From the NCBI RefSeq assembly GCF_027812955.1, contig NZ_JAPYZV010000002.1, forward strand, positions 310,001 to 374,000: 64,000 nucleotides of DNA. The letters run 5' to 3'. Shown here piece by piece: positions 18,016 through 26,575 of the stretch; positions within the stretch are counted from its first letter, which is position 1; every line of letters begins with the position of its first letter. Source of the stretch: Pedococcus sp. 5OH_020. GTDB lineage: Bacteria > Actinomycetota > Actinomycetes > Actinomycetales > Dermatophilaceae. The position numbers were made by a program, and so were the translations under genes. The notes below the pieces were generated by a model. It searched no databases. It worked only from the letters and a program-made list of their open reading frames with translations, and was not told the origin of the DNA.

Positions 18016-19647
18016 GTGAGCGCACCCGCCCCGAGCCCACGACGCGGGCGCGCCCTGCCTCGCTGGCCGGTGCGGGTCGTCGCGCTCGTGGTGCTGTTCG
18101 TGGGCTGCGTCGCCGGGGGGGTGGCGGCCACCACGGTGTTCCCGACGACGGTCGACACCCTCAACTACCGCGCCGCCCTTCGTCTTTCGCTCCATCCCGG
18201 GGACCGCTCGAGCATTCGCAGCCCCACGGTGTTCGGTGACATCCGGCTGGGCTTCGCCGCGCCGGTACCAGCCCCTGGAGTGCTGGCAGACGTCCAGGTG
18301 AAGGAGCACATCACGGATCTGCTGGCCCGTCCGAACATCTCGGTGCGCTCGCTGCAGCCTGGTCCTCTGGAAGTGGAGAAGGCCACCCGCGCCGCAGCAA
18401 CGGGGCTGGCCGTGCGCTTCGCCGTCGGCGCCCTGACGGTCGCAGTCCTGGCGGTCGGTGCCTACGCGGCCTGGGCCCACGGCCCGCCGCGTCCCCGCCG
18501 GGTGCTCGCCGCCACGGGCTGCTGGGCTCTGGCGTGCGTGCTGACCTTCGCCGGGATCGGCATCGGGTACCGTCCCGAGCGCCTCGACCGGTTCACCACG
18601 ACGGGAATCCTGGGTGCGGTACAGCGGAACGCCGACCTGCTCGCAGGGGTGGAGACGCGTGCCGAACAGACGACGCCGTACCTCAAGAACCTTCTGGCCC
18701 TCTCTGCCGCGCTGCAGGACAAGTACGCGCCGCAGGCCCTGTCCCGGCCTGTCGCTGCACGGGTGCTGCTGGTCTCGGACATCCACGGTGGCAACCAGTA
18801 CGCGCTGATGAGGACCATCGTCGCGCAGGAGCACATCGACCTGGTGATCGACGCCGGCGACCTGGTGAACTTCGGGAGCGTCGCCGAGGCGGAGGCCGCC
18901 GGCATCTTCAGCGGCATACGGTCCCTCGGCGTGCCGTACCTCTTCGTCAGGGGAAACCACGACGCCCGCGACGCGACCGACACCGCGCTCCTGACTCGGC
19001 TGGCCAAGGTGCGCAACGTCGTTCTGCTGCAAGGAGACGCGGACAGCTATACCGTCCAGAGCGTCGCGGGGATCCGGATCGCGGGCTTCAACGACCCACG
19101 CTGGTTCGGTGACGACAACAAGGACAACGCGGCGAAGCAGAAGGCTCCGGCCGCCCGGTTCGAGGCAGCGATGGCGGACCTGCCGGCGCCGGACGTCGTG
19201 GTGTCCCACGAGCCGGGCGCCGTCTCGGCGCTGTCTCGCGCCGGGGTCAAGGTGCATGGTCACCTGCACGCCGACCGGCTCGAGGAGAACACCATCGGTG
19301 TCGGCACCTTCACCGGTGGAGGCCCGTTCAGCCACTTCCTGGCGGGCGGCCAGGGCGAGGAGCTCACCGGACAGCCGTCCTCCTTCGACGTGGCCGCCTT
19401 CGGCGAGGACTGCCGGTTGGCGTCGTTGACTCGTTACCAGTTCCGCAACGTCATCGAGGGACGTCCCGCCTACGACGATGTCACCCTGATCAACGGGGGC
19501 CGGATCGAGAGCGCCGCACCGGCACCCGCTCCGGCCCCGGGAACCGGCGAGACGGGCACTGCGACCACCACCGGGTCCCCGCGCCCGCGGGTGTGCTCCC
19601 CGACCATGGGTCTGACGACGGAACACGTGTCGGCGCCGGCGGGCTGA
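18016..19647 (+). CDS. Membrane-anchored calcineurin-like metallophosphoesterase
   Basis: Protein of 543 residues with an N-terminal membrane domain (helices about 16-40, 135-155 and 165-185) and a metallophosphoesterase domain (about 250-470). Metal-binding motifs run in order: LLVSDIHGGN, VIDAGDLVNFGS, VRGNHDARD, VVSHEPGAV and VHGHLHADRL. The Pro/Ala-rich tail is probably disordered. Substrate unknown; relatives act on phospholipid-linked or nucleotide phosphoesters at the cell surface. A TACGGT box lies 6 bases before the GTG, so the mRNA may be leaderless. Confidence 0.9.
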   Translation: MSAPAPSPRRGRALPRWPVRVVALVVLFVGCVAGGVAATTVFPTTVDTLNYRAALRLSLHPGDRSSIRSPTVFGDIRLGFAAPVPAPGVLADVQVKEHITDLLARPNISVRSLQPGPLEVEKATRAAATGLAVRFAVGALTVAVLAVGAYAAWAHGPPRPRRVLAATGCWALACVLTFAGIGIGYRPERLDRFTTTGILGAVQRNADLLAGVETRAEQTTPYLKNLLALSAALQDKYAPQALSRPVAARVLLVSDIHGGNQYALMRTIVAQEHIDLVIDAGDLVNFGSVAEAEAAGIFSGIRSLGVPYLFVRGNHDARDATDTALLTRLAKVRNVVLLQGDADSYTVQSVAGIRIAGFNDPRWFGDDNKDNAAKQKAPAARFEAAMADLPAPDVVVSHEPGAVSALSRAGVKVHGHLHADRLEENTIGVGTFTGGGPFSHFLAGGQGEELTGQPSSFDVAAFGEDCRLASLTRYQFRNVIEGRPAYDDVTLINGGRIESAAPAPAPAPGTGETGTATTTGSPRPRVCSPTMGLTTEHVSAPAG

Positions 19648-19681
19648 GGAGGGCTGAAGGCCGGTTGCCGCAGCGGCTGGG

Positions 19682-20578
19682 TCAGGGGCGCCTGACGAGA
19701 GCCGCCTCGTAGGCGTAGGCGGCCGTTGCGGTCCCGGCCCGACAGGTGAGCACCGCCTCCTGGCGCCGCCGGCGGGTCACGGCGACGTCGATGGACGTGG
19801 GCAGCGGGCTCGCTCCGGCAAGCGTCACGAGCCAGCTCTCCGGTCCCGTGCGCACGGTGCTGCGACCGCGCAGCGACCCCGGCCCCACGGTGCCGTAGGC
19901 CTCCAGCGCTGCTCCGATGGCGGCCTGGATCACAGGTGGCTCCGTACTCACGCCGCGGAAGTGCTCGGCCGCCAGCGTGCCCAGCAGGTGACGCTGCACG
20001 ACGTCGACCGCACTCTCGGGGTCAAGGCTGCCGTAACACGTCCCGTCCGGGACGACGAGCAGGTTCGCGGCGAACCGGTCGCCGCCGACATGCGTGCACT
20101 CCCAGGTCGACTGCGGCCACCGCGCCGCAAGGGCGCGGGCAACCGGCCGGCCACGGACTGCACAACAGACGTCGTGCAGCCCGTGGGTACATACGAGCAG
20201 CACGTCCTGCGCCGGCCGATCCGGCTGCTGCACAGGTCCACGACGCATCGCCTCAGCCGCTCGGGAGAGGTCGTCGGCCGCGCTCCACGTTCCCCACTCC
20301 TGGCCGCCGTAGTGGTCCACGACCGCCCAGCTCTGCGGTCCGGAGCCGGTGCGCCGCCGCCCCGGCCGGCGGATGAGCAGGACCCGGCCCGCCACCGAGG
20401 CAGCAGCTCGCCGTAGCTCCGTCGCGACCGCACCGCGAAGCTCGCCGCTGTGGAGCGCCTGCACCGCCCAAGGGCCGGCGTACTCCACCAGGAGCCATCG
20501 GGAAGCGGGCGCAGCGGTGCCGGCGAGCGGGTCGTCCCGCCGCCGGGCCAGCGTCGCGCAGTACGGCCAGCTGCTCAT
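19682..20578 (-). CDS. Sucrase/ferredoxin-like family protein
   Basis: Protein of 298 residues of the Suc_Fer-like family, which has a thioredoxin-like [2Fe-2S] ferredoxin fold. Family core: LLVCTHGLHDVCCAVRGRPV with Cys130, Cys138 and Cys139, then WECTHVGGDRFAANLLVVPD with Cys161. These Cys/His positions are the likely cluster ligands. The despite-the-name sucrase activity is not established for the family; an electron-transfer role is more likely. ATG at 20578 overlaps the stop of the JmjC cupin gene, and that pairing suggests it supplies electrons to, or works with, the oxygenase. Confidence 0.88.
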   Translation of the reverse strand: MSSWPYCATLARRRDDPLAGTAAPASRWLLVEYAGPWAVQALHSGELRGAVATELRRAAASVAGRVLLIRRPGRRRTGSGPQSWAVVDHYGGQEWGTWSAADDLSRAAEAMRRGPVQQPDRPAQDVLLVCTHGLHDVCCAVRGRPVARALAARWPQSTWECTHVGGDRFAANLLVVPDGTCYGSLDPESAVDVVQRHLLGTLAAEHFRGVSTEPPVIQAAIGAALEAYGTVGPGSLRGRSTVRTGPESWLVTLAGASPLPTSIDVAVTRRRRQEAVLTCRAGTATAAYAYEAALVRRP

Positions 20579-21813
20579 ACCGGCACGGCGATGCCCTGCT
20601 CCATCAGCCTGCGCGCGAGGGCCAGACCAAGGTCTGCGGCGCTGGTCCGTCGACTGGCGAGGAACTGCTCCACCAGAGCCTGCTCGGCCGGCTCGACCGA
20701 CAGCCGGCCCGCCCGGGTGGTCAGCACGGCGACACCGTCGCTGCCCTCCCATCGCGCTGCGAGGTGGTCCCTCGGGCGGAGCTCGTCCTGGGGACCGAGG
20801 CGCTCGACCGCCGCGCGCTGGGCGAGCGGTCGCAGGGGCGCGGCAGGCTGCGCCCCCCGTGCTGTGGCCGCCAGGGCGGAGGCCAGCTCCGCGACATCGA
20901 GGTCGTCGATGGCCTTGTGCAGAGCCGCCCTCACCAGGTCGACCTCAGCGGGGTGAGCACGCGGGTCCACCGCGTCGGTGGCCAGCGGCAGAGAGCAGCG
21001 CACCTGCGGGTCCTGCGCCGCCCTCGCCAGCGCCAGACGCAGCACGTGCTGCCCGACGGTATGCCGGGTCCACGGGTGGACACCGACGGTGAGGTGGATG
21101 CTGACGCCACCCAGCGCCGTCGCGGAGTGCAGGTAGCCGCGGGGCAGGTAGAGGCAGTCACCGGGTCGCAGGGTGGTCTCGAGCAGCGGGGCACCCTCGG
21201 CCGCCTCCTGCACCGCGGCGCGCCGGTCCGTCCACGGCTGGTTTCGCAGTGGGAGCGGGTGGACCGGTGGCCGGACGCGCCACTGCTTCTCTCCCTCGAC
21301 CTGGAGAACGAACACGTCATGGACGTCGTAGTGGTCGCTGAAGCCGGTGCTCTCCGGAGGAGTCACATAGGCGTTGACCTGCGTGGGGTGTCCGAGCTCG
21401 GCGGCCAGTTCCTGGGATAGCCGTAGGACCGGAGCCCAGACCCGGTGCAGTCCCTGGAGGACGAGAGTCGCACCGGCTCGGAACTGGGCGAAGAGCGCGT
21501 CGTCACTGACCTGGTCGGAGATGGTCGCACCGACGCCAGCACCTCGGGTGAAGGTCCGTTCGGGCAGGGTGGTGCCGGCCTTCGCCACCCTGAGGAAGGG
21601 AGTCCGCAGACCGCGGGCCGACACCAGCTCGTCCACGGCGACGGCGGAGAAGAGGTCGGCGAAGTCCCGGGGCAGCCCCGCGGCGCGCGACAGCAACGGC
21701 TCGCGGCCCCAGTAGCGTCCGGCGAAGATCTCTGGAGGGGTCGAGACGAGCCGTCCCAGCGCAGGGTGCCCGCTCGGTGGCGACGACACCCTGCTCGACG
21801 CCGGAGCGGTCAT
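20575..21813 (-). CDS. JmjC/cupin Fe(II)-2-oxoglutarate oxygenase (RoxA/YcfD-like)
   Basis: Oxygenase of 412 residues in the family of bacterial ribosomal oxygenases (YcfD/RoxA, human MINA53/NO66). The iron facial triad is visible as His161 and Asp163 in SDHYDVHDVFVLQVEGEKQW and His229 in YLPRGYLHSA, and the C-terminal part (about 270-412) is the winged-helix dimer region. Such enzymes hydroxylate protein side chains, for example an Arg of ribosomal protein L16 in E. coli. It starts directly after the stop of the Gly/Asp-rich gene with no gap, so that protein is an alternative substrate. Confidence 0.9.
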   Translation of the reverse strand: MTAPASSRVSSPPSGHPALGRLVSTPPEIFAGRYWGREPLLSRAAGLPRDFADLFSAVAVDELVSARGLRTPFLRVAKAGTTLPERTFTRGAGVGATISDQVSDDALFAQFRAGATLVLQGLHRVWAPVLRLSQELAAELGHPTQVNAYVTPPESTGFSDHYDVHDVFVLQVEGEKQWRVRPPVHPLPLRNQPWTDRRAAVQEAAEGAPLLETTLRPGDCLYLPRGYLHSATALGGVSIHLTVGVHPWTRHTVGQHVLRLALARAAQDPQVRCSLPLATDAVDPRAHPAEVDLVRAALHKAIDDLDVAELASALAATARGAQPAAPLRPLAQRAAVERLGPQDELRPRDHLAARWEGSDGVAVLTTRAGRLSVEPAEQALVEQFLASRRTSAADLGLALARRLMEQGIAVPV

Positions 21814-22254
21814 CTACAGGCCGCGGTCGACTTCGTCCTCGCCACCGCCACCGGCACCGCCGCCAACGGCACCGCCGCCAACGGCACCGTCGGAGCCGCT
21901 TCCCAGAGAGTCGGTGCCTGCGCCGCCGTCCGCACCACCGTCAGCACCGCCGTCCTGCCCACCGCCGTCCTGCCCACCGGCGTCCGCGCCCCCGTCGGCC
22001 AGACCCTCAGCATCGCCCAGACCACCGTCGCCCAGACCACCGTCGCCCTGGCCACCGTCGCCTAGCCCGGCGTCATCCATACCGCCGGCGCCCAGTCCGC
22101 CCTCGCCTACGCCGGCGCCCGCCGCACCACCGTCGGCACCACCGTCCGCGCCACCGTCCGCGCCACCGTCGCCGCCGCCTTCACCGAGGCCCTGCTCGGC
22201 GCCTTCCAGGTCGTCCTGGCCCATCCCGGTCGAGTCCATCGGGGATTCGCTCAT
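21814..22254 (-). CDS. Gly/Asp/Ala-rich repetitive acidic protein, first gene of JmjC operon
   Basis: Protein of 146 residues that I do not recognise with confidence. A non-repetitive leader-like start (MSESPMDSTGMGQDDLEGAE) is followed by about 120 residues made almost only of Gly, Asp and Ala in GGAD and GLGDGG repeats, with no Lys and only one Arg. There is no signal peptide or membrane segment. A strong AGGGAG Shine-Dalgarno lies 8 bases before the ATG. The gene abuts the JmjC oxygenase start with zero gap, which argues that it is real although the opposite strand also has long open frames here. It may be disordered, metal-binding, or a substrate of the oxygenase; all of these are inference. 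Confidence 0.7.
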   Translation of the reverse strand: MSESPMDSTGMGQDDLEGAEQGLGEGGGDGGADGGADGGADGGAAGAGVGEGGLGAGGMDDAGLGDGGQGDGGLGDGGLGDAEGLADGGADAGGQDGGGQDGGADGGADGGAGTDSLGSGSDGAVGGGAVGGGAGGGGEDEVDRGL

Positions 22255-22374
22255 GGCACTACTCCCTTCAGTTCTGAGGTCTGCGACGCCACCAGGCGCC
22301 GCGAGCCATTCCTATTCCACAACGGCAGCCGCCGCCACCGGAGCAGACCTGGACGGGCGACACCCCGTTTCCGG

Positions 22375-22782
22375 TCACGCCACAGACGGCAGCCCGCACA
22401 CGCGGCATAGCGCAGCGAACCCGTCGGCCGTCCCGCGCCAGTGCCGCCGCAGCTCCGGAACGCCGACCGCACGAGCCACGGAGCGCAGCGTCCAGATGAC
22501 GACGATCACGTCGTCGGCGTACCCGATGACCGGCAGGAAGTCGGGCACCAGGTCGAAGGGCATCGCGAGGTAGCCGAGCAGCAGACCCAGCCGCACCCGC
22601 ACGCCCCGGGGCTGGCCGGCGTCCTGGGCGACGTCCCGCAACAGGCGCAGCACGTCGGGGAGCAGGCGGATGGACTCCGTGAGCAGCGAGCCTCGGGGCC
22701 GCAGGACGGCGAGCGCGAGCAGCAGGGCCACCCAGGTCACGACCAGAGCGGCCAGCACACCGATGACGAGGTCGCGCCACAC
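22375..22782 (-). CDS. DUF1232 (YkvA-like) membrane protein
   Basis: Small protein of 135 residues: an N-terminal transmembrane helix (LVIGVLAALVVTWVALLLAL), a linker, and the DUF1232 core with YLAMPFDLVPDFLPVIGYAD and DVIVVIWTLRSV. The family is widespread and of unknown function. It starts with GTG at 22782. It lies 120 bases upstream of the Gly/Asp-rich gene in the same direction; the gap has no strong hairpin, so co-transcription is possible. Confidence 0.88.
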   Translation of the reverse strand: MWRDLVIGVLAALVVTWVALLLALAVLRPRGSLLTESIRLLPDVLRLLRDVAQDAGQPRGVRVRLGLLLGYLAMPFDLVPDFLPVIGYADDVIVVIWTLRSVARAVGVPELRRHWRGTADGFAALCRVCGLPSVA

Positions 22783-23091
22783 CGCGTCAGTCTGTCATCC
22801 CCGTGCGGTGGTTCCGGCGAGTGCCGGAACCGTGCGGGTCACCGCCCTGCCTGTCAGCGCGCAGTCGGACGGTGCCGAACGCCCGCGTCACACTCTGCGA
22901 CCCCGCGCGTCTGAGTGGTGTCGGGCGCACGAAACGGCCCGAGTGCCCCGGTCCGTCTGCCCCGTCGGTCGGATCGGGAGTCGCACGGCTCGAGCCCCGG
23001 GTCGGCCGCATCCATCCGGCCCGGGGCCCGGGTCGTGCAGGCGGTGGTCCGGCCCATACCGAGGGGACGCGACGGGCCGGTCCACCGCTGC
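22783..23091. other. Intergenic stretch with one hairpin and no gene
   Basis: About 310 bases between the DUF1232 start and the terminator of the sugar ABC operon. It contains a perfect nine-base inverted repeat GGTTCCGGC-GAGT-GCCGGAACC at 22810-22831, close to the DUF1232 start, which could be a terminator for transcripts arriving from the ABC operon or a leader structure. The open frames here have no start signals or family features. Confidence 0.5.
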
Positions 23092-23110
23092 CCCACCCGA
23101 TGCGGGTGGG
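23092..23110 (-). terminator. Terminator of the xylose/ribose-type ABC operon
   Basis: CCCACCCG-ATG-CGGGTGGG, an eight-base perfect stem, 16 bases beyond the stop of the permease gene on the minus strand. There is no T-tract. Confidence 0.7.
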
Positions 23111-23125
23111 AGCGCCTGTTGGGAC

Positions 23126-24403
23126 TCAGGCGCGGCCGTGTGCCGCCCGGCTCCGCCGGCTCAGCGAGTCGACGATCACGGCCAGCAGCAGGACGCCGCC
23201 GGTGATCATGTACCGCTCGGGCGAGCCGAGGTTCACCAGGCTGAGCCCGTTGGAGATGGACTGGATGACGAGGATGCCGAGCAGAGCGGAGTACGCGGTG
23301 CCGCGCCCGCCGAAGAGGCTGGTGCCGCCGATGACTGCGGCGGCGATCGCGTTGAGGTTGACGTCCCCGCCGCCACTGCTCTGGTTGGCCGCCGCCAGCC
23401 GGCCCGCGGCCAGCAGCCCACCGAGCGCCGCCAGGGTCGAGGTGAAGACGAAGACGGTCACGTAGATCCGGCGCACGTTGATACCGGCCCGTCGAGCCGC
23501 CTCGACGTTGCCTCCGATGGCCAGCACCGAGCGGCCCCAGCGAGTGCGACGGATGACGAAGTCGAAGACGACGACGAGGGCGACGAAGAGCAGGAACATG
23601 TAGGAGACGCCACGGTCGCGGTTCAGGACGTACACAGGCACGGCAAGCAGGATGAGCAGGGTGACGGCGCGCAAGGCCAGGGTCGTCAGCGGAGTGGTGG
23701 ACAGGCCTGCCGCGGTACGCCGCTGGTTCGCACGCAGCCGTGCCGCGACGTAGACGGCGACGACGAGCACCACCAGCACGTACGCGGGAGACCTGATGAA
23801 GCTGGCCTGGGCGAACTTCACCAGACCGGAGTCGAACGGGATGTTGATCGACCCCTCCTGGCCCAGGACCTTGAGCTGCAGGCCGAGGAAGCCCAGCAGC
23901 CCCGCGAGCGTGATGACGAAGCTCGGCACGCCGAACCGCGTGTAGAGCAGGCCGTACAGCGCGCCGATGGCAGCTCCCGCGGCGAGAGCAGCCAGGATGG
24001 CCAGCGGCAGCGCCCACCCGTGGCTCACGAACCCGACGGCGAGGATCGCGGCGGACAGACCGCTGATCGACCCCACGGACAGGTCGATCTCGCCGAGCAG
24101 CAGGACGAGCACGATGCCGAGCGCGATCGTGCCGGTGGCGGCGCTCTGCTGGGTGAGGTTGACCAGGTTACGGCTGGAGAGGAAGGCGGAGTTCTGGGAC
24201 TGGAAGACCGCCCAGATGACGACGAGCCCGACGACGACGGGCAGAGAGCCGAGGTCGCCACTGCGAAGCCGGGACAGGAAGGCCCGCAGGAAGCCGCCGA
24301 ACCCCTGCGAGGCGATGAGCCGCTCGTCCTGGAGGTCGGCTGGCAGCGCGGCCGTCGCGTCAGCCGGCTGCGCCTCGGTCGTGGGGGTGCTGGACTCGGT
24401 CAT
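23126..24403 (-). CDS. Sugar ABC transporter permease (XylH/RbsC family)
   Basis: Inner-membrane permease of 425 residues, BPD_transp_2 family, with about ten hydrophobic segments. Typical family motifs are LLLGEIDLSVGSISGLSAAI, FGVPSFVITLAGLLGFLG, GGNVEAARRAGINV and AVIGGTSLFGGRGT. Length and the long loop after helix 6 match XylH rather than the shorter RbsC. The ATG overlaps the ATPase stop (ATGA). With the ATPase and binding protein it forms a pentose-type importer; xylose is favoured by the adjacent ROK regulator but not proven. Confidence 0.92.
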   Translation of the reverse strand: MTESSTPTTEAQPADATAALPADLQDERLIASQGFGGFLRAFLSRLRSGDLGSLPVVVGLVVIWAVFQSQNSAFLSSRNLVNLTQQSAATGTIALGIVLVLLLGEIDLSVGSISGLSAAILAVGFVSHGWALPLAILAALAAGAAIGALYGLLYTRFGVPSFVITLAGLLGFLGLQLKVLGQEGSINIPFDSGLVKFAQASFIRSPAYVLVVLVVAVYVAARLRANQRRTAAGLSTTPLTTLALRAVTLLILLAVPVYVLNRDRGVSYMFLLFVALVVVFDFVIRRTRWGRSVLAIGGNVEAARRAGINVRRIYVTVFVFTSTLAALGGLLAAGRLAAANQSSGGGDVNLNAIAAAVIGGTSLFGGRGTAYSALLGILVIQSISNGLSLVNLGSPERYMITGGVLLLAVIVDSLSRRSRAAHGRA

Positions 24404-25203
24404 GACTGCTCCTCACGCATCTCGCGGCGGGCGGCCCGCTGTGAGACGGCGTTCGTCGTCGCGCCGGTGATGGCGGCGATGATCTCCTGGCTGGTGGTCT
24501 GGCTCACGGTGAACGTGCCGTTGTTCCGGCCGAGCCGAAGGACGGTGACCCGGTCGGCGACCGCCATCACGTCCGACATGTTGTGGCTGATGAGGATGAC
24601 GCCGAGCCCGTTCTCGCGCAGGCGCTCCACGAGGTTGAGGACCTCGGCCGTCTGCGCGACGCCCAGAGCGGCTGTCGGCTCGTCGAGCATGACGACCTTC
24701 GGCGAGCCGAGCAGGGACCGCGCGATGGCCACCGTCTGGCGCTGGCCGCCGGACAGGCTCGCCACGGGGATGCGGACCGAGGGGATCTTGGCACTCAGCT
24801 GACGCAGCAGGCGCCAGGACTCCTGCTCCATGGCTACCTCGTCGAGCGCCCGGCCGATGTAGAGCTCGCGACCGAGGAAGAGGTTGGCCACCACGTCGAG
24901 GTTGTCGCACAGTGCCAGGTCCTGGAAGACCGTGGCGATCCCAAGGTGCTGAGCCTCGGCAGGGCTGGTGACCGTGGTCTGCGTCCCGTCGAACGAGAGG
25001 ACCCCCTCGTCCGGGGTGTAGACGCCCGCGATCGTCTTCACGAGGGTCGACTTGCCCGCCCCGTTGTCACCGACCAGCGCCACTACCTCGCCCGCGTGGA
25101 CGTCGAACTCGATGTCCTTGAGGGCCTGCACCGCGCCGAAGCGCTTCGAGACTCCGGTGAGCGACAGCACGGCTGTCGTGGGGGGCGAGAGGGTGGCACT
25201 CAT
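24400..25203 (-). CDS. Sugar ABC transporter ATPase, single-domain (FrcA/XylG-like)
   Basis: ATPase of 267 residues. Walker A GDNGAGKST (about 43-51), Q-loop FQDLAL, signature LSGGQRQTVAIARSLL, Walker B VVMLDEPTAALG and His of LISHNMSDVM are present. Enteric XylG and RbsA have two fused ATPase domains (about 500 residues); this protein has one, as in FrcA-type systems of actinobacteria and rhizobia. Starts with ATG at 25203, 168 bases after the binding-protein stop, and overlaps the permease start. Confidence 0.93.
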   Translation of the reverse strand: MSATLSPPTTAVLSLTGVSKRFGAVQALKDIEFDVHAGEVVALVGDNGAGKSTLVKTIAGVYTPDEGVLSFDGTQTTVTSPAEAQHLGIATVFQDLALCDNLDVVANLFLGRELYIGRALDEVAMEQESWRLLRQLSAKIPSVRIPVASLSGGQRQTVAIARSLLGSPKVVMLDEPTAALGVAQTAEVLNLVERLRENGLGVILISHNMSDVMAVADRVTVLRLGRNNGTFTVSQTTSQEIIAAITGATTNAVSQRAARREMREEQS

Positions 25204-25319
25204 GTCAGTCCTTCAGCGGTCGGGGCCGGGATGGCGGTGGCCTGGTGCGGTGCAGCCGGCACCGGCGGGGGTCCGCGACATCCTCCGGCCGGGAGCAGAC
25301 CGGGCGTATGCCGCGGGTG

Positions 25320-25357
25320 CCCGCGGGTGGAAGCGGTGCTCGGCTCCCACCCGCGGG
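25320..25357 (-). terminator. Intra-operon hairpin behind the binding-protein gene
   Basis: An eleven-base perfect stem (CCCGCGGGTGG with CCACCCGCGGG, 16-base loop) 14 bases past the binding-protein stop and 117 bases before the ATPase start. In importer operons such hairpins protect or partly terminate the transcript, so that binding protein is made in excess over membrane parts. Confidence 0.65.
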
Positions 25358-25371
25358 CGTGGCGGGGTGGG

Positions 25372-26478
25372 TCAGCTCAAGCCTGCCTTGGCGCAGGCGG
25401 CGGCGAAAGTGCCCGAGCAGAGGTCGGTGATCTTGTAGACGCTGTCCTTGAGGATCGTGTCCTTGACCTTGTCCTTGGTGACCGCGATGGGGTCGAGGAT
25501 GGTCGCCGGGACACCCTCCACGGTCGTGGTCGAGGCCGGCTTCTGCTTGTTCGCCAGGGCGAGGGCACCCTTGGCCGCGGCCTCGGCCTCCGGCGGGACG
25601 GGCTTGTAGATGGTCATCGCCTGGTCCCCGGCCAGGATGCGCTGGATCGCGGCGAGCTCGGAGTCCTGTCCCGTCACAGGGGGCAGCGGCTTGACACCGC
25701 CGGCCTTGAGGGCGGCGATGGCGCCGCCCGCCGTGCCGTCGTTGGCGGCATACACGCCGACGAGCGAGCCCTTGACCGCGGAGATCTGGCCCTCCATCCA
25801 GGCCTGGGCCTTGTCGGGGCTCCAGTCCGGGGTGTCGTACTCCGCCGCGACCTTGTAGCCGCTGGAGTCGATGACGCTGTGCGCGCCCTTCTTGAAGCTG
25901 GCCGCGTTCGGGTCGGTCGGCGAGCCGTTGATCATGACGATGTCACCGGACGTCTTGCCGTTCTTCTTGATCGTGTCGACGAGGGTCTGGGCCTGAAGCT
26001 TGCCGACCGTCTCGTTGTCGAAGGAGACGTAGTAGTCCACCCCGGCGATGAAGCGGTCGTAGGCCACGACCGGCACGCCCTGGCTCTTGGCGCTCGCGGC
26101 GATGGCAGCTGCCGCCTTGCCGTCGACCGGGTCGAGGACGAGCACGTTGGCACCCTGGGTGAGCGCGGCCTCGGCCTGCTGCTGCTGCTTGCTCGCGTCC
26201 TGGTCGGCGTTGCTGTAGATCACTGAGCAGGAGGCGCAGTCCTTCTTGATGGCGGCCTCGAAGAGCGGACGGTCGAAGGTCTCGTAGCGGGTGGTCTTGG
26301 ACTCGGGCAGCAGGAGGGCGACCTTCTTGGCGTCGCTCTTGCCGCCGCCACCGGAGGAGGACGACGAGCTGCTGCCGGACGACGATGAGCCGCTGTCGCC
26401 GCCGCAGGCGGCGAGCGTGGCAAGGCCCAGGCCGGCGACGAGGACGGCGCCGGCGAGACGAGCGGAACGGGTGGGCAT
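25372..26478 (-). CDS. Sugar ABC transporter substrate-binding lipoprotein (XylF/RbsB type)
   Basis: Periplasmic-binding-protein-fold lipoprotein of 368 residues. The signal peptide begins MPTRSARLAGAVLVAGLGLA with lipobox LAAC, followed by a Ser/Gly linker. The mature part has family features of the Peripla_BP_4 group: KKVALLLPESKTTRYETFDR, NVLVLDPVDGKAAAAIAASA, AYDRFIAGVDYYVSFDNETV and YAANDGTAGGAIAALK, close to XylF. The ATG at 26478 starts the signal peptide; the open frame continues upstream without a better start. Expressed from the promoter at 26533-26561. Confidence 0.93.
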   Translation of the reverse strand: MPTRSARLAGAVLVAGLGLATLAACGGDSGSSSSGSSSSSSSGGGGKSDAKKVALLLPESKTTRYETFDRPLFEAAIKKDCASCSVIYSNADQDASKQQQQAEAALTQGANVLVLDPVDGKAAAAIAASAKSQGVPVVAYDRFIAGVDYYVSFDNETVGKLQAQTLVDTIKKNGKTSGDIVMINGSPTDPNAASFKKGAHSVIDSSGYKVAAEYDTPDWSPDKAQAWMEGQISAVKGSLVGVYAANDGTAGGAIAALKAGGVKPLPPVTGQDSELAAIQRILAGDQAMTIYKPVPPEAEAAAKGALALANKQKPASTTTVEGVPATILDPIAVTKDKVKDTILKDSVYKITDLCSGTFAAACAKAGLS

Positions 26479-26532
26479 TACTGAACTCCCTTGGTCAGGC
26501 GCCGGCATCCACTGTGGTGCGGTCGTCCTCCG

Positions 26533-26575
26533 AGTTAATCGTGAGGCCTCGTTGCCGTCAAGACTTGAATTCAAG
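26533..26575 (-). promoter_or_regulatory. Promoter and overlapping palindromic operator of the sugar ABC operon
   Basis: On the minus strand: TTGACG (plus positions 26556-26561), a 17-base spacer, and TTAACT (26533-26538). Two overlapping palindromes cover the -35 and the bases upstream: TCAAG-A-CTTGA at 26558-26568 and the perfect 12-base CTTGAATTCAAG at 26564-26575, which also includes the stop codon of the ROK gene. This position suits repression by the ROK protein encoded next to it, relieved by the imported sugar. Confidence 0.7.

Noticed and set aside
21777-22277. His/Arg-rich plus-strand frame opposite the Gly/Asp-rich gene
   Set aside because: It mirrors the GGC/GAC repeats on the other strand and has no ribosome site, while the minus-strand gene has one and fits the operon.
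22670-24802. 710-codon plus-strand frame opposite the ABC permease
   Set aside because: Antisense to the permease; composition dominated by Asp, Glu, Arg and Gly with no domain.
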